Positions 53,701 to 64,000 of a stretch of 64,000 bases of DNA are shown here, one piece after another. The translations under genes were made by a program, and so were the position numbers. Below the pieces are notes generated by a model that saw nothing but the letters and a program-made list of their open reading frames with translations, was not told the DNA's origin and made no database searches. Numbering within the stretch: the first letter of the stretch is position 1; every line of letters starts with the position of its first letter. Source of the DNA: Phalacrocorax aristotelis (taxonomy: Eukaryota > Chordata > Aves > Suliformes > Phalacrocoracidae); contig NC_134279.1 in the NCBI RefSeq assembly GCF_949628215.1, positions 52,874,266 to 52,938,265 on the forward strand, read 5' to 3'.

Positions 53701-56700
53701 TCAAACTTATGTTTGCAGCCCTCATATGTGGACGTAGTTTGTTAGTAACATATAGACATCTGAATATTGAATTCAAGCTTAACCAAAATAATGAAGAAAA
53801 GCACCCTCCCTAGAGATCCCTCTTATGTATCACCAGATCTCTAGTTGTAGAGGAGACTACTCTGAATAAACAGAGAAACGGGGAGGCAAACCTGGGAACC
53901 AAAGCTTCTATTCTTCCCACCACTTTCTTGTCCAATTATATTTTTGACTTGTTGTGCAGATACTTAAATATGTTACCCCTGGAAGCTCCATGCTTCAGTA
54001 CAATAGCTCCAGTCATAGGTGCTGCTGGGTGTTCCTACTGAAGATATAGAGGTAGAGGATTTTTTCCTACCACAAACCAGATCATCAACTATTTAATGAT
54101 AACAGGATTGGGCATTAGGTGCCCTATGAGCTACTCCATAACAAGATAAGACTATCTAGAAAAAGTCACTCTGAAAGCAGATGTTTAACTGTAGGGTTTA
54201 CTTACTTTCATTCTCCTTCCCAATTAACTTAGAAGGTAAAGATTAAATCATTACCTGTTTGTCCTTCTGCTGGCTTCTGTCTCCTGATGGCCACAGTCTC
54301 CATGAATCATTATCAATAACATCAGCAAGAACAATTTCTTTTGTCAGAATATTAACACCAAATTCAATCTAAAGACAAAATAGGATTCTTATTAGGAACT
54401 ATACAGTGATATGTTTCCTGTCAGAACCAGGATCATGAGAAATCAGATTCTTATACCTTCAGGTCTACCAGAGTGCAGTTTTGGGGCTGCCATGATTTTT
54501 CCAGGATCTCAAAAATAGCTTGAGTAGAACGAGCCATAATATCCACTTCAGTCTGGCCAATAGTAAGTCCAGCAAAACAGAATTTTGCTTCAATTAGCTG
54601 CTCCTCAGACCACTGTGGATCATTATTAGCATCATCCTGTTAAGAAAACCAAAACACATACATCATGTAATGTAAAGTTGCTCTAGGAGGAAAATAACCA
54701 TTAGCCGATAATGCTAGGTTTTGCTTTTTTTTTTAAATACAGGCTACAAACTAGTATTTCATGATTAGCACTAAAGAGGTGACAGCAACATTGAAAACGC
54801 TTGCTGTAACACCCAAACATCTTTAAAAGCATTTCAACTTTGGACAGTGCTGCAGGAGTGACCGGGTGCACTACAAACAACAATTTAGGTCATAGTTCAC
54901 AAGACACTTCTTTCAGCATGCATTCCCAAAGAAGTTCAGAATCCTAAATGACTAGCTAGCTACCTACCCTAACCATGCAAGTATTGTTTATTTTAAGTTC
55001 CTCAAATATATCAACACATCTGTTTCAACTCATGCATTAGGCTTATGCTTAAAAAGTCCTTACACCTTATAAATAAAACATTTTACTATTTTATGTACCG
55101 TTTGGCTTGTTACTTCTTTGCTGGCCCTGTAAGCCAGTATTACATTCTGTGCACTTTAGACAAAACAGCTGTTGGACAAGAATGCAAGAAAACATTACGA
55201 TGGCAAAACTACCAATACCAAGAAGACTGGTCAGCCACTAACACCAATCGCTTTGTCAGCATTTTAAAGGAGGCAATACAGAATTCTAGCTCTGTTCAAG
55301 TTTGATTAACAACACTGGAAAGGAAACTTACCTTGTAAAACATCTCAATTTTTGGTGGGTAAAACTTATATCCTTCTTTGACACCAGGGTTTCTTTTGAG
55401 GAAGGAGCCAGTAGCAATTCTTCTGCACACCCATTCAATTGGGATCATTTCACAGTGAGCTGCTATGAATGCTGTGTCACTCTGCTTCCTGACAAAAGCT
55501 GTTTTGATTCCTAAATATAAAGGTGGCAGCTTAGTTCCATTACTAGGCACACTCCACACTTGAAACAAGAGAGTCGCAAACACCTTTAAGTACAGCTGAA
55601 TCTTGTTCCCCTCTGGACTTAAGGGACACACTGAAGCTCTTCAGGGTATTTTAAGCCCACTCTGGCTTTCCAAGAGGCAATCAATGCAGTTAACTTCCAT
55701 AGGTCTTTAGTTTTGCCAATTTTATCATACAACAGTCACTCGTAGCTCAGAACCTTATGCTCTGGTCAGAAATCCTACTCTTGCAAGTAATTTTGCTCAC
55801 AGAGCTTTTAAACAAATCTATCCCCCACAATGGTTTGTTTTTAAACAAAAGTTAGGAGCAACCAAGTACCCAACCATGCTCACTGGTAGAAGATCCATTG
55901 TGCATGAAACAGTAATTGGAGGCTTTCAGAGGAGTTAGGGAGCACGGTAGTCTCTACTACTTTGATTAATGAAGGAGGATGGGGTGGGGAAGTGAGTGAC
56001 TTAGTCTTCCCTTTCATTACAAACTAACATTTGTTTAGGGCACTAGACCTTAGCGATCTGTTAGGCAAAAAATATTAAGAATCAGAAGCGTATGCCCACA
56101 CACAAACCTGCTGCAGCAAATCAACCTTCTTAAACTCTAAGATGGCCCCAGATTAAACAGGCACTAAAAGCAATGGCTCTTCTTTCAATTTCACTCTTGA
56201 GGAAAAGTCCCACCTTTCTGCCCCCAGGGCAAGATAACCACCAAGCCCAGTTGGCATCTGCCAGAAAGAGACGACAAAGGAGCTGCAGCCAGTCAGACTG
56301 AGAAGTAGCTCTATTCCATTCCACTTCCAGAGCCGTAAAGGACAAATTAAAGTCTTAAAATATAGTATTAACATTGACTCTTCAGATTTTGTTGCATTTC
56401 CCTCAAGGGCAGAATAATTTAAATAATCAACTACACATTAAGTCACTCCTAAATCTAGGCATTAAGGCCCCCACATGGTTTACTACTACCTTTTTCATCA
56501 GTGCAGATGTGAGCTTTTGAAGGGCTGACACTAGCTCTATTACAAAAGGGAGAGAAACTTTAACAGAACTCTGTAAATCATCTTTGAAAGATTAGGTTGA
56601 GAGTTGCACAAAGCAAACAAACTACTTCTAAGATGAGGCATTCACATTATCTGCCATTTATGCCAGTCAAACAAGCAAACTGGAGAAGAACCCAGAAAGC

Positions 56701-59047
56701 TCTTTTCTTGCTTTAAAACACAGTGCAGTTTACTCTGCATATCTTTCTGCAGCACCTGAAGTTACTGACTACAAGCCATTTAAAGATCTTTTAGAATTCT
56801 ACAGCATGGCTTCTTCACATTTCAAGTTCATATCCGTAGGATATTAAATATTTTGATTGTTATCTTAACTATTGCCATTTAGGAATTAGGCAAAACATCT
56901 CATTAATTGTCCCTAAATGAAAACTGGTAGTTTTAATCAACTGGAAATATAATCAGGAAGACCTTGGAGCCTTCTTTGTACTGTATGTACAATAGGCTTC
57001 CCGAGAAAGCCAATGACCAAGGATTATACTGAATGACTCGACAGATCTTTGTCTCAACCCATACTTTAAGAACTACTCACGCTGCAATACAGGTAGATAC
57101 AACTCTATGGAAACCGCCTTTCTCTTCCCCGCATATGAAACTTACTAGGACTTCACTGCTTGTCTGAGAACTATTACTATACCTTATAACAGATAATACA
57201 ACTTTTAGAGTAACTCAGCTGGTACTTGAAGCAATCTTTGTGCTTCGAAGTGCACTGAGCGTGCACCTATGAGTTGTCTTAACCAGGTTTACTGGTGTCT
57301 GTATTATAGTACTGTTTGCAGACTCAAGTTAGAAACCCACCAGCGCAAATTCCCCTTTGCAACTTGCAAACTTCTCAAAGACACTTCAAAATGCTTTCTC
57401 AAAGGAGAGATATTGGCTCCATTTTTGCAAGTGTGGTACAAAACTTGCGTGTCTCAAGTTAGTTACATACTCATGAAAGCTCACTTCTAGCATGAGAAAT
57501 ACTTTGAGTCCTTTAAAGTAAACATTAAATTCCCGATACATTTGATAAAGACCGATACATGCATTTTCAATGCTGTTCTCATAAATGTTTAAGTACAAAG
57601 CATACAGACACTTTACATTGATATAGCAGACACAGGTGAGAGGGGGGAAAATATAAAAAGATACTCTAATTGTATTTTTTTTAATGTTCATGCACAAGTT
57701 TCACACAGCTTAGACAGAGCCTGGTAGTGCCACCAGCTAAGAGTGACTTCTGTGCAGGCAGATGTAGCAAGGCGAGATGCGTCCCAGCTGGGACTACAGG
57801 CAAAGGGGCATGTGGGTAGGGAAGAACTGACAGAAGTAGAGGGGAGGATTACGGGCATGTCCAAACAAGCAGGAGGAACTACTGCTGTGTTATCTGCAAT
57901 TAGATTCCTTCAGATAATCTCACATTCCCAACGAACAAGTTGCCCACCCAGCTCTGTAGTACCAGAGGGAAAAGCGTACGTAAAAACCAATCGAAAAGAC
58001 ACTTAAAAAAACCATCAGAGCCTAAAGGCACGATAATCCACTATCTAGAAACGATACTGTTTTGTAATAATATCTGTAATACGCAGGCGTTTATTCTACC
58101 TTTTAAATACTTACCAGCTTCTTGAAGCAACTGAAACACACAGCTAGTTGTTGTATTGGAAATGGCAGCCTTCCCTTCCATTCGGTCCTTCCTGGCTGCA
58201 TTTCCTGCTGTTATCTGGTCTTTCGACTGCATGAGGACACATCCCGGGATATCTGGCAACTCATACACTTCTTTCGTTTTACCTTCATTTACTTTTTTAC
58301 CAAGTTTCAGGTCTAGAGAAGTCAAAAAAAAAAAAAAAGAAACCACCAACAAATCAGTTTTAGGTAGAAGGAAGTTTTTTTTACTTCTGCATGTAAGCCC
58401 ACCAACCTCGCACACTTTATCAGCTGCGTGCAAAGCAGGACCCCGCAGGATCCCACGCTGCAGCCAGTGACCGCGAAGAGGGCGCTAAGCCCGCACCTAC
58501 AGGGCAACTCGGCCAGGTTTCCCCCCGAGCGCTGAGGGCGAAAGCGATCTCTCAGAGCTTCTGCCCACGCTGCTGCGGCGCCACGAGGAACGGGCCGGGC
58601 CGGGCACACGCGGGCAGCGGCCGCGTCCGGCTCCCCGCCGGCACCCCGGGGCCCGCAGGACCCCCATCGCTTTTACATAGTGTTTTATTTTGCTTCGGGA
58701 CAAACCCGAAGCTCGGGAAGGCAAAACGGGGTGCAGGGGGGGCGGCAGCGGCGCGGCCCCCTGCACCCCCCGCCCGCAGTGGGAAGAGGCGGGACGGGGG
58801 CGGCCGGTCCCCAGCCACCCGCTAAACAAAACAAAACAAAAAAACCTGAACAAACACCAAACTTTTTGGGGAAGAAGTTCGCTCCCGCGCACCGACACCC
58901 GAGCCCGGCTGAGCGGGCACCGCACCCCACCCCCTCCCACTGGACCGTTACCGCATCCCCTCGGCGCTCAACGGCCGCGGCGCGCGGGCCGTCCCCCCCG
59001 CGGCTCCCCGGCCGGGGCAGGCGATTACCTGATGCTGTGGGGGCCAT
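50572..59047 (-). CDS. PAICS: Bifunctional SAICAR synthetase / AIR carboxylase (9 coding exons, 426 aa)
   Basis: This enzyme catalyses steps 6 and 7 of de novo purine synthesis: carboxylation of AIR to CAIR, then joining with aspartate to give SAICAR. It acts in the cytosol as an octamer. Coding exons in transcript order: 59047-59029, 58312-58115, 55510-55332, 54636-54457, 54368-54255, 52962-52879, 52782-52602, 51606-51448, 50738-50572. They total 1281 nt including TAA, with consistent phases and GT-AG introns. The SAICAR synthetase domain spans about residues 8-258 (GKTKEVYE at 17-24, [10 protein letters not shown] at 38-47, [18 protein letters not shown] in exon 5). The AIR carboxylase domain spans about 265-426 (GSPSD at 274-278, SAHK at 302-305, [18 protein letters not shown] in exon 8). 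The length equals the avian protein as I recall it. The start ATG has G at -3 and +4. The gene is divergent from PPAT. Confidence 0.97.
50739..51447 (-). other. PAICS: PAICS intron 8
   Basis: 709 bp between coding exons 8 and 9. Nothing recognised besides splice signals. Confidence 0.8.
51448..51606 (-). CDS. PAICS: PAICS coding exon 8: AIR carboxylase core
   Basis: 159 nt encoding residues 320-371, with [20 protein letters not shown] and the following [20 protein letters not shown]. These are the conserved core of the class II (vertebrate) AIR carboxylase. The acceptor is CTCCTCAG and the donor is GTG|GTAAGA. Confidence 0.97.
51607..52601 (-). other. PAICS: PAICS intron 7
   Basis: 995 bp, AT-rich, with an A tract near 52498-52511. 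No repeat family recognised. Confidence 0.8.
52602..52782 (-). CDS. PAICS: PAICS coding exon 7: AIR carboxylase
   Basis: 181 nt encoding residues 259-318 plus one base. It contains [19 protein letters not shown], the phosphate-binding start of the PurE-type carboxylase fold, and [13 protein letters not shown]. Where human PAICS reads GSTSD and LGHCEK (from memory), this copy reads GSPSD and LSHCEK, mild changes in a conserved loop. Confidence 0.97.
52879..52962 (-). CDS. PAICS: PAICS coding exon 6: linker between the two enzyme domains
   Basis: 84 nt, phase 0-0, encoding residues 231-258 ([20 protein letters not shown], then EWVAERVE). It ends the first domain and leads to the carboxylase domain. 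The donor is GAG|GTACCT. Confidence 0.96.
52963..54254 (-). other. PAICS: PAICS intron 5
   Basis: 1292 bp between coding exons 5 and 6. Only short frames without domains; no repeat family recognised. Confidence 0.8.
54255..54368 (-). CDS. PAICS: PAICS coding exon 5: SAICAR synthetase
   Basis: 114 nt, phase 0-0, encoding residues 193-230. It includes [20 protein letters not shown], which contains metal- and substrate-binding acidic residues of the family. Only 88 bp of intron separates it from exon 4. Confidence 0.97.
54457..54636 (-). CDS. PAICS: PAICS coding exon 4: SAICAR synthetase
   Basis: 180 nt, phase 0-0, encoding residues 133-192 from [15 protein letters not shown] to QNCTLVDLK. The acceptor is TTTCTTAACAG and the donor is AAG|GTATAA. 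Confidence 0.97.
54637..55331 (-). other. PAICS: PAICS intron 3
   Basis: 695 bp between coding exons 3 and 4. A plus-strand frame of 86 codons (55045-55305) has no recognisable domain. Confidence 0.8.
55332..55510 (-). CDS. PAICS: PAICS coding exon 3: SAICAR synthetase
   Basis: 179 nt encoding residues 74-132. It includes [19 protein letters not shown] and [19 protein letters not shown], highly conserved parts of the SAICAR synthetase active-site region. The acceptor is TTTATATTTAG and the donor is AAG|GTAAGT. Confidence 0.97.
55511..58114 (-). other. PAICS: PAICS intron 2
   Basis: The largest PAICS intron (2604 bp). AT-rich, with no repeat family or RNA gene recognised. Confidence 0.8.
58115..58312 (-). 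CDS. PAICS: PAICS coding exon 2: SAICAR synthetase N-terminus
   Basis: 198 nt encoding residues 7-72 plus one base. It includes [16 protein letters not shown] and the nucleotide-binding segment [14 protein letters not shown]. The acceptor follows a run of about 15 T on the minus strand; the donor is CTG|GTAAGT. Confidence 0.96.
58313..59028 (-). other. PAICS: PAICS intron 1
   Basis: 716 bp, mostly inside the CpG island. A 15-base T run (minus strand) forms the polypyrimidine tract of the exon 2 acceptor. A short (AAAAC)n-like stretch occurs near 58826. Confidence 0.8.
59029..59047 (-). CDS. PAICS: PAICS coding exon 1
   Basis: 19 nt encoding MAPTAS plus one base. The ATG lies in a strong context (GCCATGG). 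The donor on the minus strand is CAG|GTAATC. Open sequence continues upstream in frame without another ATG, so this ATG is the likely start. Confidence 0.88.
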
Positions 59048-59616
59048 GGCTATGGCGGCGGGAGCGGTGGCAGGCACCTAGGGCACAGAAGAGAGGCTCA
59101 GCGCAGGACGCCGGGCCCCGCCGCCGGGGTAAGAAGGGGCCGGCGGAAGGGGCGGGCAGGCGGGGCGGTGGGCAGCAGCACCGCCCGCCAATCGCCGCCC
59201 AAGGCGGCGGGGAGGGCCCGAGCCCCCCTCCGCCCCGCCGAGCCCCCCGCGCCGCCCCCCAGCCCCCGGGAGAGCCCCCGCCGTCCCCCGGCAAACACAT
59301 TGGCCCACTTCCCCGCCAATGCCGCGTCGCGCCCCTCACCCCGCGGGCAACACCCCCCCACACACACCCCCCCGCCTGTTGCGCCCCGCGGGGGCAGCGA
59401 GCGCGTGGCCGGGGCGGGGAGGGGATGGGCGAGGCGACGGTGTGGGCACCGGGGGCGCCCCCTCCCGTATGTAAATGAGGGAGGCCGCACCGGCAGGCTA
59501 CCGGCGGCCCCGCGCAGCGCGGCGCTGTTGGCTGCGCGCGGCGCCGGCAGGAGCGCGCGGGAGCTGCGGGAGCGGGGCCGGGCCGCCCGCCGCCGCCGCC
59601 ACGTGCCGCCGGCGCC
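59048..59616. promoter_or_regulatory. Bidirectional PAICS-PPAT promoter
   Basis: 569 bp lie between the two divergent start codons. Visible elements are CCAAT at 59188-59192 and 59316-59320, an inverted one (ATTGG) at 59299-59303, multiple GGGGCGGGG-type GC boxes (about 59151-59165 and 59411-59418), and a CACGTG E-box at 59600-59605. No TATA box is seen. The chicken GPAT-AIRC pair is known to share such a promoter, and the sequence here keeps that arrangement. The E-box fits the known MYC control of purine genes, but that use here is inferred. Confidence 0.9.
59600..59605. promoter_or_regulatory. CACGTG E-box near PPAT start
   Basis: A canonical E-box 12 bp upstream of the PPAT ATG, probably within or next to the 5' UTR. 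MYC/MAX and USF bind this palindrome. Confidence 0.45.
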
Positions 59617-59744
59617 ATGGAGCTGGAGGAGCTGGGCATCCGGGAGGAGTGCGGCGTGTTCGGCTGCATCGCCTCCGGCGTCTGGCCCACGGAGCTGGAC
59701 GTGCCCCATGTGATCACGCTGGGGCTGGTGGGGCTGCAGCACAG
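59617..59744 (+). CDS. PPAT: Amidophosphoribosyltransferase, coding exon 1 (partial gene)
   Basis: 128 nt encoding the first 42 codons and two bases of codon 43, beginning [20 protein letters not shown] and ending [17 protein letters not shown] transfers the amide nitrogen of glutamine to PRPP, the first committed step of purine synthesis. The first 11 residues are the propeptide removed in the mature enzyme. Cys12 then becomes the N-terminal nucleophile of the class II glutaminase domain, and it is intact here. The start has an excellent context (GCGCCATGG) and the donor is AG|GTAAGG. The next exon, expected to begin GQESAG, was not found before 64000, so the rest lies outside the window. 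Confidence 0.97.
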
Positions 59745-62700
59745 GTAAGGGGGTGGGGGGGAACGGTACGGGACCGACGTCCCGAAACAGCGGCTTCGTG
59801 GCGGGCAGGGCCGCGGCGGCTGCCCCGGGGGGGCGGCCGGCGGCAGCGGAAGGAAGGAGCGGACTGTGAAGGGAGCGGCGCGGCCGGGGGCCTGCCCGCT
59901 CTGTCCCGTCTCGTCCCTTCCTTCCGCGCCGCGCCGTGCCCTGCCGTGCCGGCGGGGAGCCCCGCAGCATCCCGCTGGCGAAGCGCAAGGAACGCCCCGC
60001 CACCTCCCGCCCTTCCGGGCCGCCCCCCGGCCCCGCCGAAGGAGCGGCTCTCGGACGCGCTTTGGACCTCGGCTGCATGTCATTTAAGTCGCATGTGCCG
60101 CCGGTGCCGGCCTGGGTGTGGGCACGTCCCGCCCTGCCCGGAGCCCGCGGTGCGTCCCGCTCACCGCCGCGTCCTGTCCCGGGGCTGGCACACGGGCGCT
60201 GAGCCCCCGCAGGCGGCGCGGCCCGGCCCGGCTGCCGCTCTCGGCGTTACTCGAGATGCTTGCGTTAAAGTGGAGCTCTCGTGAGCCTAGGCTACCGAAA
60301 CGGAGTGGTTCTGGAGCGTTTTTTGGCTCCGACTAGCCACAGGTGCTTAGATTCATCACCATGATACAATAAAACTTCTACCTGACGTGTCTATGGCGAT
60401 GTAAAACAGAGTAGATTCACCGTGATCCGTGTGGATGCAGAGCTGCAAAGTGAAGTTTGGGTTCTGCTTCCGTTTGGTATTGAAAGTAATAATGTTATGC
60501 ACAGACATAAACGAATCATTTTTTCAGTGGTGCCGGAAGGGTATAGCCTCCTTGAGGGAACACGTGCACAGCCAAACACACGCGTGCTACTTTTGTAGTA
60601 GTACAAACACCCGTATACTATGGTTAACTTCCCATTTGCAAAATGGGCTAAATAATCACGTTCCTGGCAGCGTGGGGCGGTGGGCTTCTCTAACTACACA
60701 TGCACCGAATAGATAAAATGACATGTTCTTTGTATTTTTTAAGGTCACAGACATGCAAAGGTTGCTCTAAAACCGGTTTGGACCGACAACAGAAACTTGT
60801 TTACATTGAGGTTTTCTGTTTATTACAGCAGTTTCATATTCTTTTACTGGTAAAATGCTGCATCCCTGCATGGCTCTGATACTAATGGTATTTTTTGGGT
60901 TGTAGGTTTATCATTCATAAACTAATATATTTGCCAGTGTCCATCAAAAATGTTTTTATCAGGAGCAATAGAGCTGCAGAATCCAGGAAACAAAGCCATG
61001 TAATCAATAGTCTCATTTTAGGTTGTGCCATTTTTCTGTGAAGAGGCTGGGGAAAAAAATCTTACCTCATTTGTGCTTACACAGCTACACTGGTGGGCCT
61101 GGAGTTTCTTAGTTGGAAATAAAATGATTCATGTACTTTCATTACTTTGCAGCTTATCTCAATTTTCATTGCACCCTTACTTCATGATTTTTCAGTGCAC
61201 ATTTTTTTTTTTTTTTCTGATGGGCACCTGACAAGTATATTTGATATCCATGACCTCTTTAATATCAGATATCCCCCCCGGAGGGCACAACTGTAGACAG
61301 TAATACTAATGTTGTGATTGAAACTGTGAACAATTCACAAGTAGTACAGGAGGATACACACCTAAAGGCATACATGCAATACCTCCGATTCTGACCTTCT
61401 AACTTGATAATTGTCAACATTTTTAAGGGATGCTTCCTTAGAGACATAAGCATTATTGCATCTGTAAAGTGAAACAGTCTGTTCAATCAGGTATACCTTT
61501 GAAAGCACTCAATAAAATCCTTTTAAATAGAGATGTTAATGTTCCTATTTCCTTCTTTAATGTTTCCCTCTAACCTCTTTGCATTTTTCCTACTGTGAGG
61601 TGCAGAAGAGGTGACATCCCCTGTCAGAAGTAATGGGATAACAGCCATTTTTCCTCCTTGGAATGTCTCTTGAAAACCAGAATTAAGATTTAGCATTAAC
61701 TGTGTTGGTGAATTTCATTGAGCCTGTTCGTTTAAACTTAAAAAACTAAGAAGTGTCTCTTAACCGTATTCCTTTAAAAATAAGTTAACATGAAAGAGAA
61801 GTATGGTAAATGTTAATGGGCAGTCCCAATCAGGCCTAAGTGACTAACAGAAGTTTCATTGGCCGCTCAAAATTACAGCCCTTAGACTTCACCTTCAAAT
61901 TAGTAAAGATGTTTAGGTAACAACCACTATCCTTAGATACCCATAGACATGTTCTTTTATATGCAAATTAGTCCTGTGCAATAAATCAAATTACAGAATT
62001 TGGCCCTTAATTCATCTTAGTTTTTAAAAATTAGAATATTGAAGCATGGCATTGTATCAAACTGCATTTTTGAGATGACTGATCCACAAGGAAGAGGCAG
62101 CTGTCAGGAATGTTATAATTTTTAATCTTTGAAATCTCATTTGTATACAGAAAGATCCAGAGAATATATGTTACGTGCCACAAAAACAGGCAGCATAAAT
62201 TCTTTGTGCTTTATGTTCTTATGTAGCTGGTTGCAGCAATGTCAAGGACTTTGCTGCTTCTGATAAATGGCCTAAAATGAGTTGATAGTTTGTATTACAG
62301 TGTTAAAAAGATATCGAGGCGCTGGAGGGGTTGACTTCAGTGAGGATGTTTGTAACTGAAAACTTGAAACTTGGTACGCTGAATCAAGCCACCAAAATAT
62401 TGAAGGGTGTATTCAATGGCACGTGCCTGAGTGGTGTTCCTTGTTTCACTGAAACTATTCTGCATGAAGAATTGGTGTGTTTTTGTAAGCAAGGTTGTGG
62501 GATGGGCCCACAAGTAGGCACATCATGAAAGACAAAAGGTAGACTTAGAATTTCACTATCTTGACATAAGCAACAGCTTTAAAAGGTTTTGGCTTTGGTT
62601 TTTTTTTTTTTTAATTGGAAATCAGCTGCTGGATTGTTGAGGCTTAAATTTGCATTTCTTTGTAGCAGAAGTTAGAACATTCCTTTTTATTGCTTTGATT

Positions 62701-64000
62701 TAATAAGGGTGAACTGAATTAAAACGAAAACTGGTGTATTCCTACTCTCAGGCTAATCAAGTCCTTCCACACACTAAGAACATTGTACCAATTTAACCTG
62801 AGACCATTTTAAAGTAATTTTCATCTGGCTTTAACACATTTTACGGCTATGTTAGCAGTGAATTCTCATTATGTTTGAAACTTTAAAGCTGCTAAAGCTA
62901 ATGCTGTTACTCTGGCATCAACATTAAGAAGGCTTAAAAGTGGATGTTCTAAATCATCTTTGCAATTTGTAAGCCAGGGAACAAAGTCACTGAAAAATCC
63001 ACTGACAGCATGCCAAAATAAAGTCAGAGGATATTGGTAAGGAGAGGACTTTCTTGGGGGCGGTGAGGGAGGGAGGAGGAGTACTTTGAGTTACAAATCT
63101 ATTAAACGTCATTTGAGTCCTTGACCAGGACAAATTTGCAAAGTTAATCTTGGAACAAGCGTGATTTCTGTTAACTTTTTGCAAAATTCCCTGGAAAATA
63201 TGTTTGGCAGTAATACTGTGTACTGAAACCTGAGTGTATCCAGCTTTGCACTGATTTTTAGAAAAGGTCTTTAAAAGGCCTCTTCTCTCCAGGTGGAAGT
63301 CCTGTTAAGTCGGGGAGTACCCCTTGTCCCAACTCAGCTGGGTCTATGAATGGAATTTGTTCTGAGAATCAGAGTAAATGGAGAGTGGAGGTTTGGCCAG
63401 CGTGCTTTTTTGATATCTTCCCTCTTACTGTCCGCTATTAAAACCTACACAACAGAAACCAAATAATCACCAACCTAAGTTAAGAATTTATACCTCTCTT
63501 TCAATCTAGTAAACTTACTTGTTGCTTCCCACCAGCCATCCTTCAAAATATCTACACTCAACATAGCATAATGAAAGCGTTTATCTACATTTTATATTCA
63601 ACCTCTTGTCTACAAGATAGGTTTTTTTTAAAAAAGGCTATTTAGTAAGCTGTTAGCATCCTGTTTTACACTGTGAATCTTTCAAACAGAAATCTTGAAA
63701 TTGCAATAGAACTTGGATGGGAATTTCCTGAGGAACATGGATATGCTACAGGTAATGATCCTGATAATTTGGTGTGTAACATATTTACCTCTTGATTTTC
63801 ATCTCAGCAACCCATTATGGGTTCAGCAGATCCTCCATCCCCAGATGCAGGAACTGCAGTGTTAAATATTTGTTTCGGTTGCCTAAATGCTAGATTTTGT
63901 AATCAGCCATATTTCTGTGCAAATTCCCTATGGAATATACTGGGTAAGATATTTGTCTAGCTAGTGATTGAGTCTGTATGCTGTTTTACCAGAACATTCA
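59745..64000 (+). other. PPAT: PPAT intron 1 (continues past the window)
   Basis: At least 4.2 kb of intron. Up to about 60260 it is still CpG-rich; after that it is AT-rich. Homopolymer T tracts lie near 61201-61217 and 62600-62612. I saw no coding exon, RNA gene or recognisable transposon. Short open frames here (up to about 95 codons outside the CpG-rich part) have no recognisable domain. Confidence 0.8.

Larger units (their letters stand above)
58420..60260. promoter_or_regulatory. CpG island over PAICS and PPAT first exons
   Basis: This is a sharply bounded CpG-dense block that covers PAICS exon 1 and part of its intron 1, the shared promoter, PPAT exon 1 and the start of PPAT intron 1. 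The many long overlapping open frames on both strands (up to 352 codons) are products of high GC content, not genes. Confidence 0.85.

Noticed and set aside
59025-60083. 352- and 326-codon minus-strand frames over the PAICS/PPAT promoter
   Set aside because: Low-complexity Pro/Arg/Gly products of the CpG island that overlap PPAT exon 1 on the other strand.
63640-63760. Possible PPAT exon 2 near the right edge (AG ... CAG|GTAATG)
   Set aside because: The translation in all frames lacks the expected GQESAG start and the following glutaminase motifs, so it is intron.

Overview
The window looks like nuclear DNA from a bird. It carries several CR1 LINE fragments in both orientations and avian-type LTRs, it has a low-GC background broken by two sharp CpG islands, and its introns are short. 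The encoded PAICS is 426 aa, the avian length. One intronic LTR belongs to a type I know mainly from neoavian genomes, so a neoavian bird is likelier than a galliform. That placement is inference.

Three host genes are supported. (1) LONRF1 on the plus strand, 25339-41718, has twelve coding exons and 736 codons. It encodes RING - TPR - RING - LON-substrate-binding and starts in the CpG island at about 24450-26350. (2) PAICS on the minus strand, 59047 down to 50572, has nine coding exons and 426 codons. It encodes the bifunctional SAICAR synthetase/AIR carboxylase of purine synthesis. (3) PPAT on the plus strand has only coding exon 1 (59617-59744) here, and its intron 1 runs off the right edge. 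PPAT catalyses the first committed step of purine synthesis. PAICS and PPAT are divergent, with 569 bp between their start codons inside the second CpG island (about 58420-60260), the classic bidirectional purine promoter. Every intron read completely in LONRF1 and PAICS is GT-AG, and phases join without a break. LONRF1 and PAICS converge tail to tail across about 7.8 kb.

Layout: 1-725 is a CR1 copy with a small tRNA-headed SINE nested in it. 726-24450 is AT-rich intergenic DNA with no recognisable gene, holding CR1 pieces (about 11395-11650 and 22300-22640), a 250-bp alpharetrovirus-like solo LTR (13551-13800), palindromes and a 76-bp tandem duplication. 24450-42790 is LONRF1; its introns hold three CR1 remnants and an antisense ERVL-like LTR. 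42790-50570 is intergenic and contains two unexplained open frames with exon-like edges and a perfect 23-bp-arm hairpin. 50570-64000 is the PAICS/PPAT pair.

PPAT makes phosphoribosylamine and PAICS acts at steps 6 and 7 of the same pathway, so the shared promoter fits co-expression. LONRF1 is probably a ubiquitin ligase and has no known link to purine synthesis. I found no clearly new biological system. The best leads are the nested tRNA/CR1 SINE, the perfect hairpin at 45279-45329, the exon-like frames at 44142-45137 and the unusual LONRF1-PAICS adjacency.
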